DNA of 64,000 bases from Psychrobacillus glaciei (GCF_008973485.1 NZ_CP031223.1:1798001-1862000), one strand, 5' to 3'. Shown: positions 1 through 7,769, counted from the first letter of the stretch. The notes: generated by a model not told the origin, from the sequence alone. Numbers and translations: made by a program.

Positions 1-182
1 CTATTATGGGCAAACAGATTAATAAACAGATGAAATTCAAATATATAATGAAAAACACCATAATCACACCTTTTTTATTTCAATAGTTATCTAGGAATAT
101 ATCGGTTGAGAAATTGATGTTTTAAATATACGTCAAAGAAAAAAGTAGGTGAGTAAAATTTATAAGGGTTACTTAAAGGGAA

Positions 183-326
183 ATGGGAAACATGTTGCAA
201 CTGCTTTTAAGGATGGCAGCATGTTATCTCGTTTGGATGATACTTAATGGCAAACAAATTAAATGTCCATAATGCAATCACGAAATAGATAGTGAAGTAA
301 TTAGGGATATACCGAGTAACAATTAA
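183..326 (+). pseudogene. Broken small phage-type zinc-ribbon ORF
   Basis: The frame from the ATG at 183 runs to a TAA at 324 but holds an in-frame TAA at 270-272, directly inside what looks like a zinc-knuckle pair (CP-stop-CN). A tyrosine codon (TAT to TAA) would restore a CPxCN motif, so I read this as a nonsense-mutated small zinc-ribbon gene. It belongs to the phage-like run that follows. Bases 1-182 contain only a 26-codon frame (6-86) with no clear ribosome site, and I see nothing else there. Confidence 0.3.
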
Positions 327-412
327 TAAGGAGGCCAGATCCATTTGATCTTGGGTGCTCTTTTTGTATTACGATAATTTTTGTTGTATTGTAATTTAAA
401 GGGGTGGTATTC

Positions 413-592
413 ATGGAAGACTGGGTAACTATAGACGAAGAAGTAATAGATGAAATGCCTTGTGTATGCAGCGAAGGAATGCAATATAAGGTGAGATTGG
501 TAGAAATGGACTTAATAAATAATAAAAGAAGAAACCGAATCTTAGTAAAGATCGAATGTCCTAATCCAGGTTGCTCTTCGAATTTAAAATAG
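413..592 (+). CDS. Small Cys-containing hypothetical protein (59 aa)
   Basis: Function not recognised. The ATG at 413 is preceded by AAAGGGGTGG at a normal distance; an in-frame GTG at 404 lies inside that ribosome site, so 413 is preferred. The 59-residue product is acidic at the N-terminus and carries a CVC motif near residue 17 and a CPNPGC motif near the C-terminus, a spacing that could bind one zinc ion. It sits in a series of small plus-strand genes with phage-style terminators and is probably a phage early-region accessory gene. Confidence 0.5.
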   Translation: MEDWVTIDEEVIDEMPCVCSEGMQYKVRLVEMDLINNKRRNRILVKIECPNPGCSSNLK

Positions 593-651
593 GAATGTTA
601 GTTACAATCATTTCCATTCACATTATGATTAGTGTGGGAGGAGGTGGGAAC

Positions 652-876
652 ATGGATACAGAAAAGTGGTTACAAAAATTTATAGATGAATTGCCAATAG
701 GTACTGAACTAGAGGTAAACTCTGTAGACAATGAAATTGATTTTAAAGTGAGAAGAGAAGAGTTATTCGAAATTATTAAACCGTATGGTTTAGATATATT
801 GAATTCAGAAGAAACTTCTCCTGAAATACTCGAAGATATTAAAAAACAAATCATTGAAAAATTACAATCAAAATAA
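652..876 (+). CDS. Small acidic hypothetical protein (74 aa)
   Basis: Function not recognised. The start is the ATG at 652 behind a strong GGGAGGAGGTGGG Shine-Dalgarno stretch; upstream in-frame ATGs lack one. The protein is charged and soluble, mostly predicted helix, with no Cys, His cluster or membrane segment. It is followed directly by a phage-type terminator. Probably a phage or mobile-element accessory protein. Confidence 0.5.
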   Translation: MDTEKWLQKFIDELPIGTELEVNSVDNEIDFKVRREELFEIIKPYGLDILNSEETSPEILEDIKKQIIEKLQSK

Positions 877-881
877 TACAT

Positions 882-912
882 AAAGGTCACATCTAACACA
901 GGTGTGGCTTTA
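882..912 (+). terminator. Rho-independent terminator
   Basis: Stem GTCACATCT / AGGTGTGGC with a short AACAC loop, then a T-rich run. Almost the same hairpin recurs at 1769-1800. Confidence 0.65.
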
Positions 913-991
913 TATTATGCATTGAAGACTACATATCATATAGTCACAAAACAATCTTTTTAAATGCATTGGTGGACTTCCTTGTGATTTT

Positions 992-1012
992 GAAGGGTTC
1001 TCCCCTTTTTTG
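992..1012 (+). terminator. Short hairpin with T-tract, followed by TTTTGTCGAAT
   Basis: GAAGGGG-type stem (GAAGGGGTTC-like, seen as GAAGGG TTCT CCCC) followed by TTTTTTG. The text TTTTGTCGAAT follows it and is also found after the hairpin at 2867-2887, each time just before the ribosome site of the next gene. Confidence 0.45.
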
Positions 1013-1047
1013 TCGAATAATGATATATAGAAGGGGGAGAATGTAAA

Positions 1048-1722
1048 ATGGAAAAACGAGAAGTTATGTTTTGTTACCATTGCGGAAACAAGACCTCAAT
1101 GGATTTGGCGGTAGAGCATCTCCATCGAATGAGCGACACAATTAAAATAGGTCCTGATGATTATTATCCTGTGACATTCGATGATAACTACTGTATTTTC
1201 ATTTGTCCTGTTTGCTATAATTCCACAATCAAAAAAGTGCATTCGAATAGTGAGGATTATGATTATGATGGATCTCCACTTGTTACCGAAGAAATACTCT
1301 ATCCAAAAGTAGAATTGAGTATGGACTATTTGCCACAGGGTATACAAAAATCATATGAAGCTGCTTTGAAAGTTAAACACATCGATAATGCTATTTCGGC
1401 ACTTTCATTGAGAAGGACACTTGAAATGGTTTGCAAAGACAAAGGAGTTACTAAGGGTAATCTGTATACTAAATTAAAAAAACTTTCTGAATTGGGTATT
1501 CTGCCAGCTATTTTAGATGAAATGGCAAATGTGCTGAAGGATGTTGGGAACGCTGCAGCTCACGCAGATGATATAGAGTTCAGTGATATCATGGTAGAAT
1601 CTCTCTTAGAGTTTACGGAGACAATCTTAGAATATATTTATAAACTACCAGTTAAGCTGAAACGAGTTCAAAGTCAATGGTTAGCTGAGACAACTTCTGA
1701 AGAGGTTGTAACAGAAAAATAG
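1048..1722 (+). CDS. DUF4145 domain-containing protein
   Basis: A 224-residue protein with an N-terminal zinc ribbon (CYHCG near residue 10 and CPVC near residue 54), as many DUF4145 proteins have. The C-terminal half is helical and includes SLRRTLEMVCKDKG and the HAD segment (near residue 172) typical of DUF4145, which is related to nucleotide-binding HEPN-type folds. Start ATG at 1048 follows AGAAGGGGGAG. DUF4145 domains often occur in restriction-modification and phage-defence loci and in prophages, and the phage-like context here fits that. The exact activity is unknown. Confidence 0.75.
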   Translation: MEKREVMFCYHCGNKTSMDLAVEHLHRMSDTIKIGPDDYYPVTFDDNYCIFICPVCYNSTIKKVHSNSEDYDYDGSPLVTEEILYPKVELSMDYLPQGIQKSYEAALKVKHIDNAISALSLRRTLEMVCKDKGVTKGNLYTKLKKLSELGILPAILDEMANVLKDVGNAAAHADDIEFSDIMVESLLEFTETILEYIYKLPVKLKRVQSQWLAETTSEEVVTEK

Positions 1723-1768
1723 GCATTTCTCTGAAGATGCTTTCTATGCCATAAAATTTGAGTTGCGT

Positions 1769-1800
1769 AAAGGTCACATCTAACCAGGTGTGACTTTTAT
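1769..1800 (+). terminator. Rho-independent terminator
   Basis: GTCACATCT / AGGTGTGAC stem with a T-rich tail; near-copy of the hairpin at 882-912, which suggests one phage source for both genes. Confidence 0.65.
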
Positions 1801-1840
1801 TAAGTCTTAAAAGCCTGTTGCATGATGAGATTGGTGTGAA

Positions 1841-2011
1841 GTGCAAAGCAAAGGGGCTAATAGCAAGATTCATACAAAGATGCGTAATAAATCTAGGAAG
1901 ATGCATTTCAAAGGTGCTACAGTTGAATTAATTAAGTTTTTAGAGGGAGTATTAGTAGAGGTGAAGAGTGAAAGTAAAGGCTTGGAATTAATGATGAATA
2001 TATTAAAGTAA
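1841..2011 (+). CDS. Doubtful small basic ORF (56 aa)
   Basis: A GTG-started frame of 56 codons ends in TAA at 2009. The product is Lys/Arg-rich at the N-terminus with an amphipathic C-terminal helix. No convincing Shine-Dalgarno sequence is visible and I recognise no family, so it may be a gene remnant. A hairpin with a T8 run (2012-2040) follows and would terminate it. Confidence 0.2.
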   Translation: MQSKGANSKIHTKMRNKSRKMHFKGATVELIKFLEGVLVEVKSESKGLELMMNILK

Positions 2012-2040
2012 AAGGAGGAGCTTAGGCTCTTCTTTTTTTT
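2012..2040 (+). terminator. Hairpin with T8 tract
   Basis: AGGAGC / GCTCTT-type stem followed by eight Ts. Confidence 0.5.
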
Positions 2041-2096
2041 ATTTGAACAGGATTATAAGTATCATATAGCGAATTACCTAATTGGAGGTGATATCT

Positions 2097-2279
2097 TTGG
2101 AGAAAATTACACTGACAGTTATTGAAGTTGCTGAATTAATCGGCGTATCTACTGGAACAATTTATACAATGACCAGACTAAACGAAATTCCTCATAAAAA
2201 GGTACGTGGAAAGATTTTATTTCATAGAGGAACTATTGAAAAGTGGCTTAGCGATGATGCTGATCAAGTAACTGATTAA
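2097..2279 (+). CDS. Excisionase-type helix-turn-helix protein
   Basis: A 60-residue winged HTH protein of the MerR/excisionase (HTH_17) type: VAELIGVSTGTIYTMTRLNE forms the HTH and the following IPHKKVRGKILFHR forms the wing, then EKWL. The start is the TTG at 2097, 5 bases after GGAGGTGAT (2084-2092); an in-frame TTG at 2082 overlaps that ribosome site. Such proteins act as recombination directionality factors or small regulators in phages and integrative elements. No intact integrase is nearby, so its partner has probably been lost. Confidence 0.75.
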   Translation: MEKITLTVIEVAELIGVSTGTIYTMTRLNEIPHKKVRGKILFHRGTIEKWLSDDADQVTD

Positions 2280-2319
2280 CAATTCAAAGGGAGAAAGCAA
2301 ATTAAAGATATCAAATTAA

Positions 2320-2415
2320 ATGGTCCGAGAAGTAGCTGAAATGGTTGGGGTGAGCATAAGGAAGTACTACGCGACGTTCACACAGATTAGTGAGTTTGGG
2401 CTATTACTATATTAG
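2320..2415 (+). pseudogene. Truncated MerR-like HTH fragment
   Basis: The frame from the ATG at 2320 encodes VREVAEMVGVSIRKYY, which matches the first helix-turn-helix of MerR/excisionase-type proteins, but stops at 2413 after 31 codons. There is no clear ribosome site. I read it as the 5' remnant of a second DNA-binding gene beside the intact one at 2097. Confidence 0.4.
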
Positions 2416-2477
2416 AAGGGAGTTGTGATGATAAATTGTAAGTGGTATTCATTAAATACTTTCAGGAGGCTATTTAA

Positions 2478-2858
2478 ATGAGTTCTTATACTAAACACTT
2501 TATTGACGAAGCAAAAATAGTATTGCAACTAGCGTTGGCTAGAAAAGTAGCATTTAATGAAAATGATGGAAATAAAAAGTCGCTAAAATATATAGAGGCT
2601 GAGCAAGTTCTATATAATTATCTTGTCAAAATGGATACATCAGAATTGAAATATCTCGAATATTTTATCCATAATGGTTCAAACGTAGAAAAGACTGCAA
2701 ATGACTTTGATATCTCACTCATTTCAGAAATCTTTAAAACCCCAATAGAACCATCAATTCCAATCAGATATAGTAGGAACGATATTATAAGAGTAAATCA
2801 TATAATGAAACAAGAAAACTTACATATTTATTTAAATGCAGCGATAAAAAACTTTTAG
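2478..2858 (+). CDS. Hypothetical phage-region protein (126 aa)
   Basis: Function not recognised. The ATG at 2478 follows CAGGAGG at good spacing. The product is soluble and largely helical, with a C-terminal IPIRYSRNDIIRVN segment and no metal or catalytic motif I can name. It lies between the HTH gene and a Cys-containing phage-type gene, so it is probably a phage early-region protein. Confidence 0.5.
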   Translation: MSSYTKHFIDEAKIVLQLALARKVAFNENDGNKKSLKYIEAEQVLYNYLVKMDTSELKYLEYFIHNGSNVEKTANDFDISLISEIFKTPIEPSIPIRYSRNDIIRVNHIMKQENLHIYLNAAIKNF

Positions 2859-2866
2859 CAAGTATT

Positions 2867-2887
2867 GAGAGGAATTTCTTCTCTTTT
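2867..2887 (+). terminator. Short hairpin with T-tract
   Basis: GAGAGGAA / TTCTTCTC stem, TTTT, then GTCGAAT as at 1010-1018. Confidence 0.5.
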
Positions 2888-2922
2888 GTCGAATCTAGTT
2901 GAATAGAAAGAGGTGGATTTTT

Positions 2923-3393
2923 ATGAATGAATATGTAAACAATAGTCTTGAACCCCTACAACAATGGTATTGTGATAATTGTGGTGAAGTTATCGAAAAA
3001 GCTGAAGAAGGTTGGCTTGAGTGGTATCGAGATATTGACAAAGGTAATGCATTCAGAAAAGGAAAAGGGTTTAGAATTGTTCATCATAATCAACGTTGTA
3101 TGTACAATGAAAAAGAGTTATTTAAACAGAATAAATTAACAGCAGACATGCATCTGGACCATTATGTTGGACCTGATGGTTTGGTTTATCTATTATCTAA
3201 AATTCAATACGACCAGGTCGAGGATAATGCAGAGATAGTAGAAATAATTAGAAGATTGCATGTACCATATTATGAAGAAGCTTTGAAGTATCATAACATT
3301 GCAGAAGAAAAAGGGTATTTTGATGGAGAAAATGAAGTTACTAGATATACTACAAGTACCTCAAAATATATTTTAAATCATTATAAGAAATAA
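2923..3393 (+). CDS. Hypothetical protein with N-terminal zinc-knuckle (156 aa)
   Basis: The start is the ATG at 2923 behind AGAGGTGG; an in-frame ATG at 2899 has no such site. Near residue 17 there is a YCDNCGEV motif, followed by a tryptophan-rich stretch (GWLEWYRD) and then HHNQRC, which together could form a single zinc site (Cys-Cys-His-Cys). The C-terminal half is helical (IVEIIRRLHVPYYEEA). I do not recognise a named domain. The position next to DUF771 supports phage origin. Confidence 0.55.
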   Translation: MNEYVNNSLEPLQQWYCDNCGEVIEKAEEGWLEWYRDIDKGNAFRKGKGFRIVHHNQRCMYNEKELFKQNKLTADMHLDHYVGPDGLVYLLSKIQYDQVEDNAEIVEIIRRLHVPYYEEALKYHNIAEEKGYFDGENEVTRYTTSTSKYILNHYKK

Positions 3394-3401
3394 TTTTAAA
3401 C

Positions 3402-3428
3402 GCACTCTCAAACTCGAGAGTGTTTTTT
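3402..3428 (+). terminator. Rho-independent terminator
   Basis: CACTCTC AAACTC GAGAGTG followed by six Ts. Confidence 0.75.
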
Positions 3429-3483
3429 ATTTAAAGGATAAAGAATAAACAAGTCGAAATATAAGTATTGGAGGTCGTGAGAA

Positions 3484-3729
3484 CTGATTAATCTAGAAGT
3501 ACATGTAGATCATGAGGAACTTCGAGCTTATATTAATGAAAAATTAGATGTCTCTATAAGGCAAACTTTATTCACTTGGGACATAAATGAAATGTCAAAG
3601 CGTACTTGTATGGGTAAGACTTTTTTAGAGCAAGAGTTTCTACATGATCCACGAATGCGTTTATTGGAACGACGCAAGGAAAAAGGTAAACGTTTTTGGT
3701 TTTATGAAGATAGTTTGAAAGCAATGTGA
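3484..3729 (+). CDS. DUF771-family phage protein with a CTG start
   Basis: An 81-residue frame ends with TGA at 3727. The pattern (N-terminal [45 protein letters not shown]) matches DUF771 phage proteins, small helix-turn-helix-like proteins of siphophage early regions. An in-frame TGA at 3478 lies just upstream and no ATG, GTG or TTG precedes the conserved part, so translation most likely starts at the CTG at 3484 (or the ATT at 3487). GGAGGT at 3470-3475 is at ideal distance from the CTG. The alternative is that a point mutation destroyed an ATG or TTG start. Confidence 0.6.
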   Translation: MINLEVHVDHEELRAYINEKLDVSIRQTLFTWDINEMSKRTCMGKTFLEQEFLHDPRMRLLERRKEKGKRFWFYEDSLKAM

Positions 3730-3843
3730 GAAATAATGGACGAATAGTAATAAAAAAATAAAACGTTGACAGGCGTATAATTAAGGGATTGGAGTAACGG
3801 TTAAATGTTACTTTATCTCTTTATGATGAGGAGCGTAGAAATA

Positions 3844-4479
3844 ATGATTGATAAATATTTAGTCTCGAACTGTTTATTTATTATAGACGATTTTAATGAA
3901 AGATATAAAAATGTTTCTAATGAAGAGTTAAAAATTATTTCTAATACGGAATATTCTGAAGCGGACATGGTAGTCAGACTAGGTTATCCTTTTCGTCAAA
4001 TGGCTACCTTTAATATGCAAGGTAAATCAAAAGAAGCTGGTAACGACATAGTTGTAAAATCAAAAGATTTTAAAATAGAGGTAAAGTTGCTTCGTAACTA
4101 CAAAAGTTCCACAGGGGTTGCTAATAGTTCTGTATGGAGTGAAATAGAAAGAGACTTTTCATGGTTATCAGAAGAAATCGAGCGAGGTTTTAAAGGAAAA
4201 AGAGCATTTGTAGTTGGTTGGTTCAATGTAGTAGAAAGGTTTAGTCAAATTGTACAATTAGGTAAAGGTAGAGGTAGTACCCCTGATATAGACCATAGAA
4301 GAATGGGATTTTTCCCTTTTCTTTATAACATAAGCGAAAAGACGAAAGATATAAAGTATAAATATATATCGGCTTATGAGGAACTTGAAGTTAACTCTTT
4401 ATATTTAAATTCTGGTAGTGTAAAATGCATGTTTTTTGGAGCTCCAACAGATGTGTTTCATATAGCGGTATTTTGGTAA
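3844..4479 (+). CDS. Putative PD-(D/E)XK-type nuclease-like protein
   Basis: A 211-residue protein with no family I can name with certainty. Residues 65-83 read AGNDIVVKSKDFKIEVKLL: an Asp (68), a beta hairpin, then E79-V-K81, the D-x(10)-E-x-K layout of PD-(D/E)XK nucleases. A tryptophan-rich helix (residues 101-112) and a hydrophobic strand FVVGWFNV follow. ATG 3844 is chosen because GAGGAG lies about 10 bases upstream; an in-frame ATG at 3805 is possible. The next gene starts 35 bases downstream and encodes a TIGR02391-family protein, so the two probably form one operon, perhaps a restriction or abortive-infection pair. The nuclease assignment is inference. Confidence 0.5.
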   Translation: MIDKYLVSNCLFIIDDFNERYKNVSNEELKIISNTEYSEADMVVRLGYPFRQMATFNMQGKSKEAGNDIVVKSKDFKIEVKLLRNYKSSTGVANSSVWSEIERDFSWLSEEIERGFKGKRAFVVGWFNVVERFSQIVQLGKGRGSTPDIDHRRMGFFPFLYNISEKTKDIKYKYISAYEELEVNSLYLNSGSVKCMFFGAPTDVFHIAVFW

Positions 4480-4514
4480 TTTGTTCATATATACATATTA
4501 AGTGAGGGAAAAAT

Positions 4515-5333
4515 ATGAAAGCATTAGATAATGTTTGTGTGGAAAAGATATCACGAATTTTAGGAGAACTAATATCGGGTACAGAATTAACAAGGATACT
4601 TTCTAAAAATAATTGGAAAGACCATGATACGGAAACAGGTATTAAATCTATTAGTACCAAATGGAAACGCATCAATGCATCAATGCTTTATGAAATTAAT
4701 AAAGTAAAATCTCCAAAGCCTTTTTTTCAGTTCGTTGAAGAGGTTATGACTCCAGTAAGTTTTGTAAATAGTGAAGAAGGTTGGTATTACAATTTAAAAG
4801 AAATAAATTTAATACTTCGATTTTATGGATATGAAATAACTGATGCTGGGAAGATAAAAATAGTAAAGGCAACTGAAACTCTTTCGGAAGCTATCAAACG
4901 TTCTAAAAGTTTAATAGAGAAACTAGAAGCTCATAATATACATACAAAGGTAACTGAGTACTGCACTCCTGAGCTTTTGAATGAAAACTATTTTCATGCT
5001 ATTTTAGAGGCAAGTAAAAGTGTTTTCGAAAGAATAAGAGTTTTAACATTCTCGAATCTAGATGGTAATCAATTAATTAACGAAGCTTTTAAAATAAATA
5101 ACCCTTCCATAATTATTAATGGAAATAAGTTGGAGAATAATGATGAAAAGAGCCAGTATTTAGGATTAAAATCACTTCTTAATACCATTTGTTACATTTA
5201 TAGAAATCCAACTGCTCATTCTCCAAAATTATTTAATGAAAAAAATGAAAATGACGCTATCATAGCTTTCATTATGATGTCGATGGCCCATCAACAGCTA
5301 GATCATTGTAGTTGTGTAAGATTTATAAATTGA
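4515..5333 (+). CDS. TIGR02391-family (Hypoth_Ymh) protein
   Basis: A 272-residue protein. The N-terminal part (residues 1-110) has the STKWKRINASMLYE and INLILRFYGYEI segments that commonly precede the Ymh domain. The C-terminal 110 residues hold its hallmarks: YFHAILEASKSVFERIR, GLKSLLNTICYIYRNPTAH and a terminal HQQLDHC helix. TIGR02391 proteins are HEPN-like and are frequent in phage-defence islands, often beside nucleases or helicases; the RNPTAH segment resembles the RxxxxH motif of HEPN RNases. Start ATG 4515 follows GTGAGGG. It is the distal gene of a two-gene unit with the nuclease-like gene. Confidence 0.75.
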   Translation: MKALDNVCVEKISRILGELISGTELTRILSKNNWKDHDTETGIKSISTKWKRINASMLYEINKVKSPKPFFQFVEEVMTPVSFVNSEEGWYYNLKEINLILRFYGYEITDAGKIKIVKATETLSEAIKRSKSLIEKLEAHNIHTKVTEYCTPELLNENYFHAILEASKSVFERIRVLTFSNLDGNQLINEAFKINNPSIIINGNKLENNDEKSQYLGLKSLLNTICYIYRNPTAHSPKLFNEKNENDAIIAFIMMSMAHQQLDHCSCVRFIN

Positions 5334-5706
5334 GGTTTTGTTTATTTTTCTATAAAAGTAAATAAGAAGAATTATGTATTTCATATAAGCGTATGAAAAG
5401 ATTAGTGGGGAGGGTAAACATAATCCAAGTTGATTTTTTCTATACCTAATAGCAATAAAAAAACAGCACCTCTAAAAAAGATGCTGCTTACATTTTTATA
5501 TAACTACCCATGCCCGGTTATTGAATACCATTTTGAATACCAATCACTTAGTACTCATTAATATTTATTTTATTTTTATGTTCCTTGAACGTTGATTTAA
5601 CAGGGGATTGATACTAGTTGATATGTTATTTTAATTGAATGAATAGTTGCATAGATTAGACAAATCTTATAATCTTTTTAGTAATATGTCTATAGGGGGT
5701 GGCGAA
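5334..5706. other. Intergenic edge of mobile region with orphan minus-strand terminator
   Basis: No intact gene. On the minus strand a hairpin with T7 (5455-5490) would end a minus-strand transcript, but no minus-strand gene precedes it. Just upstream of it, at 5520-5545, the minus strand reads GIQNGIQ-stop, which looks to me like a phage integrase C-terminus. This may mark the lost integrase or attachment end of the phage region. Confidence 0.3.
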
Positions 5707-6486
5707 ATGAAAGTTGCATGTGTTCAATTAGATATTGCATTTGGTAAGCCAAAAGAAAATTTTCACAACGTAGAGGAAAAGGTGAGACAGGCGGCATCTT
5801 TAGGTGCGAAAATTGTCGTATTACCTGAAATGTGGAATACAGGGTACGATTTAACAAGACTCGATGAAATAGCCGATGTGGAAGGACAAGACACAAAAAA
5901 GCTTTTTACCGAGTTATCCAAGGAACTAAGTATTTATATTATTGGAGGATCAGTTTCTACTAAAAAAGGAAACAAGTTTTATAATACAATGTATGTAACG
6001 AATGATTACGGGGACATAATTGCTGAATATAACAAAGCGCACTTATTCAAATTAATGGATGAACATCTTTATTTGGAAGAAGGTAATGAAAAGAACTTAT
6101 TTACGGTAGATGGCACGGAAATGAGTGGAATCATTTGTTATGATTTACGTTTTCCTGAATGGACTAGAGTTCATGCATTAAATGGTGCCAAGGTCATGTT
6201 TATTCCAGCTCAATGGCCAGATAAACGAATTGATCATTGGAAAATTCTACTACAAGCACGAGCAATTGAAAATCAAATTTTTATTGTCGCAGTCAACCGA
6301 GTCGGCAGTGATCCGAACAATTTCTTTAATGGGAATTCGATGGTGATAGCGCCTTGGGGAGAAATTTTATGGACAGGTGGAAATGAAGAAGCAGTTCAAA
6401 TTGTAAATATTAATTTAACGGAAGTAGAGGAAGTACGAGATAGAATTCCTGTTTTTCTTGATAGAAGAGAAGTATTATATAATTAA
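5707..6486 (+). CDS. Carbon-nitrogen hydrolase (nitrilase superfamily)
   Basis: A cytosolic amidase-type enzyme of 259 residues. The catalytic triad of the nitrilase superfamily is visible: Glu41 in VLPEMWNTGYD, Lys110 in EYNKAHLF and Cys144 in GIICYDLRFPE. It resembles Bacillus carbon-nitrogen family hydrolases of the MtnU/omega-amidase branch, which hydrolyse small omega-amides such as 2-oxoglutaramate; the substrate here is not established. ATG 5707 follows GGGGGTGG; upstream in-frame ATGs lack a ribosome site. The thioesterase gene starts 26 bases downstream, so they are likely co-transcribed. Confidence 0.85.
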   Translation: MKVACVQLDIAFGKPKENFHNVEEKVRQAASLGAKIVVLPEMWNTGYDLTRLDEIADVEGQDTKKLFTELSKELSIYIIGGSVSTKKGNKFYNTMYVTNDYGDIIAEYNKAHLFKLMDEHLYLEEGNEKNLFTVDGTEMSGIICYDLRFPEWTRVHALNGAKVMFIPAQWPDKRIDHWKILLQARAIENQIFIVAVNRVGSDPNNFFNGNSMVIAPWGEILWTGGNEEAVQIVNINLTEVEEVRDRIPVFLDRREVLYN

Positions 6487-6511
6487 TCCAACAAACAAGG
6501 GGGAATGCTTG

Positions 6512-6994
6512 ATGGAAGAAAATATTCGTGCAATTCAAGATGAATATCCAGATGACTTTGCATGGTGTTATGGTTGTGGAAGATTGAATGAAGAGGGTTA
6601 TCATTTTCAGACCTATTGGAATGGAGACCGAACGGAAACAGTTTACGAACCGAGAGAAGAACATATTGCTATTCCTGGATTTGTATATGGTGGACTGATA
6701 GGTGCACTCGTTGATTGCCATGGGACAGGTTCAGCTTCTCTTGCTCTACATCGCAAAAATGGATATGAGCCAGGTAGTGGAGAGAGTCCACCTCGTTTTG
6801 TAACTGGTTCACTACATGTTGATTTCTTAAAACCGACTCCTCAAAAAGTGTCTTTAAAAGCTATAGGAACAGTTGAAGAAATTCATCCGAAGAAATGGAA
6901 AGTGACAACAGAAGTTTTTGCAGGAGATACCCTTTGTGCAAAAGGAGAAGTTATAGCTGTAGTGATGCCTGCTACATTTGCTCAACCAAAATAA
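6512..6994 (+). CDS. PaaI-type hotdog-fold thioesterase
   Basis: A 160-residue single hotdog-domain protein, predicted acyl-CoA thioesterase. CYGCGRLNEEGYHF near the N-terminus, then GFVYGGLIGALVDCHGTGSA (the long hotdog helix with the acidic residue at its start) and LHVDFLKPTP are typical of the PaaI/YbgC-like family. ATG 6512 has AAGGGGGA upstream; the longer in-frame start at 6458 would overlap the preceding gene. It follows the nitrilase-family gene closely and ends at a terminator, so the pair forms a short operon. Confidence 0.8.
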   Translation: MEENIRAIQDEYPDDFAWCYGCGRLNEEGYHFQTYWNGDRTETVYEPREEHIAIPGFVYGGLIGALVDCHGTGSASLALHRKNGYEPGSGESPPRFVTGSLHVDFLKPTPQKVSLKAIGTVEEIHPKKWKVTTEVFAGDTLCAKGEVIAVVMPATFAQPK

Positions 6995-7016
6995 TTTACA
7001 TGATTTCTAATTTGTA

Positions 7017-7048
7017 AAACACAGGATCAATTTTCCTGTGTTTTTTTC
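7017..7048 (+). terminator. Rho-independent terminator
   Basis: AACACAGGA / TCCTGTGTT stem followed by T7. Confidence 0.85.
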
Positions 7049-7090
7049 TTCCTCTAAACATATATATGAATAAGCAGGAAGGTGGGAAGC

Positions 7091-7669
7091 ATGTATTTTA
7101 AGAAGACTCTTATTATATTATTAGCAAGTATTTTAGTTGCAGTTGGCATAAACTTCTTTTTAGTTCCTTTTCATCTATTAGATGGTGGGGGTATTGGATT
7201 AGGATTAATCATTCATTATTTATTGGATGTAAAAGTGGGACTTGCAATTATATGTATAAGCGCACCAATTTTTCTTGTTGCTTGGACGAATTATCGTTCC
7301 TTTTTTTATAATGGGATTCATGGCTTACTGATTTCCTCCTTAATTATTGATTTTTTATATCCTTTACATATTTTGGGTAAACAGATAGTGCCGAATGGGA
7401 TAATAGGAGCTATATGCGGAGGTATTTTAGTAGGTTTTGGAATAGGCTTAATGCTTCAATTGGATACTACTATATGTGGAACGGATTTGTTAGCGCAAAT
7501 GATCTCAGATTTGTTGAAAGTGAATCCAGGCTTATGTATTTTTTTTATGGATATTTTTGTAGTAATTGTGGGGAGTATTATTGTTGATACAGTTTCATTA
7601 TTCAATTCCTGTATTACTGTGTTCTCTGTTGGTATTACGACATCCTTAATGGTGAGAAAGCGTTATTAA
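7091..7669 (+). CDS. YitT family membrane protein, short form
   Basis: A 192-residue integral membrane protein with five or six hydrophobic segments. FLVPFHLLDGGGIGLGLIIHY and GFGIGLMLQLDTTICGTDLLA are the paired signature stretches of the YitT/DUF161 membrane domain. Most YitT proteins are about 280 residues and carry a C-terminal cytoplasmic DUF2179 domain; this one stops after the membrane part, so it is a short form. ATG 7091 follows GGAAGGTGGG. Monocistronic, between two terminators. Substrate unknown. Confidence 0.8.
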   Translation: MYFKKTLIILLASILVAVGINFFLVPFHLLDGGGIGLGLIIHYLLDVKVGLAIICISAPIFLVAWTNYRSFFYNGIHGLLISSLIIDFLYPLHILGKQIVPNGIIGAICGGILVGFGIGLMLQLDTTICGTDLLAQMISDLLKVNPGLCIFFMDIFVVIVGSIIVDTVSLFNSCITVFSVGITTSLMVRKRY

Positions 7670-7692
7670 GACAATCAGGATAGTTATACATA

Positions 7693-7731
7693 TAAAAGAG
7701 AGGAGCAGAGATTCTCTACTACTCTCTTTTT
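7693..7731. terminator. Bidirectional terminator
   Basis: AAAAGAGAG / CTCTCTTTTT stem between convergent genes (YitT on plus, MFS on minus); A-run on one side and T-run on the other serve both strands. Confidence 0.7.
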
Positions 7732-7769
7732 CTATTTCTCTTTTAGAAAATGGTTGATGCAGAACGTAT

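Noticed and set aside
3764-3786. TTGACA and TATAAT close together before the nuclease-like gene
   Set aside because: They are only about 4 bases apart, so they cannot be the -35 and -10 of one sigma-A promoter.
7082-7090. GTG start for the YitT gene
   Set aside because: It overlaps the ribosome site GGAAGGTGGG; the ATG at 7091 is correctly spaced.
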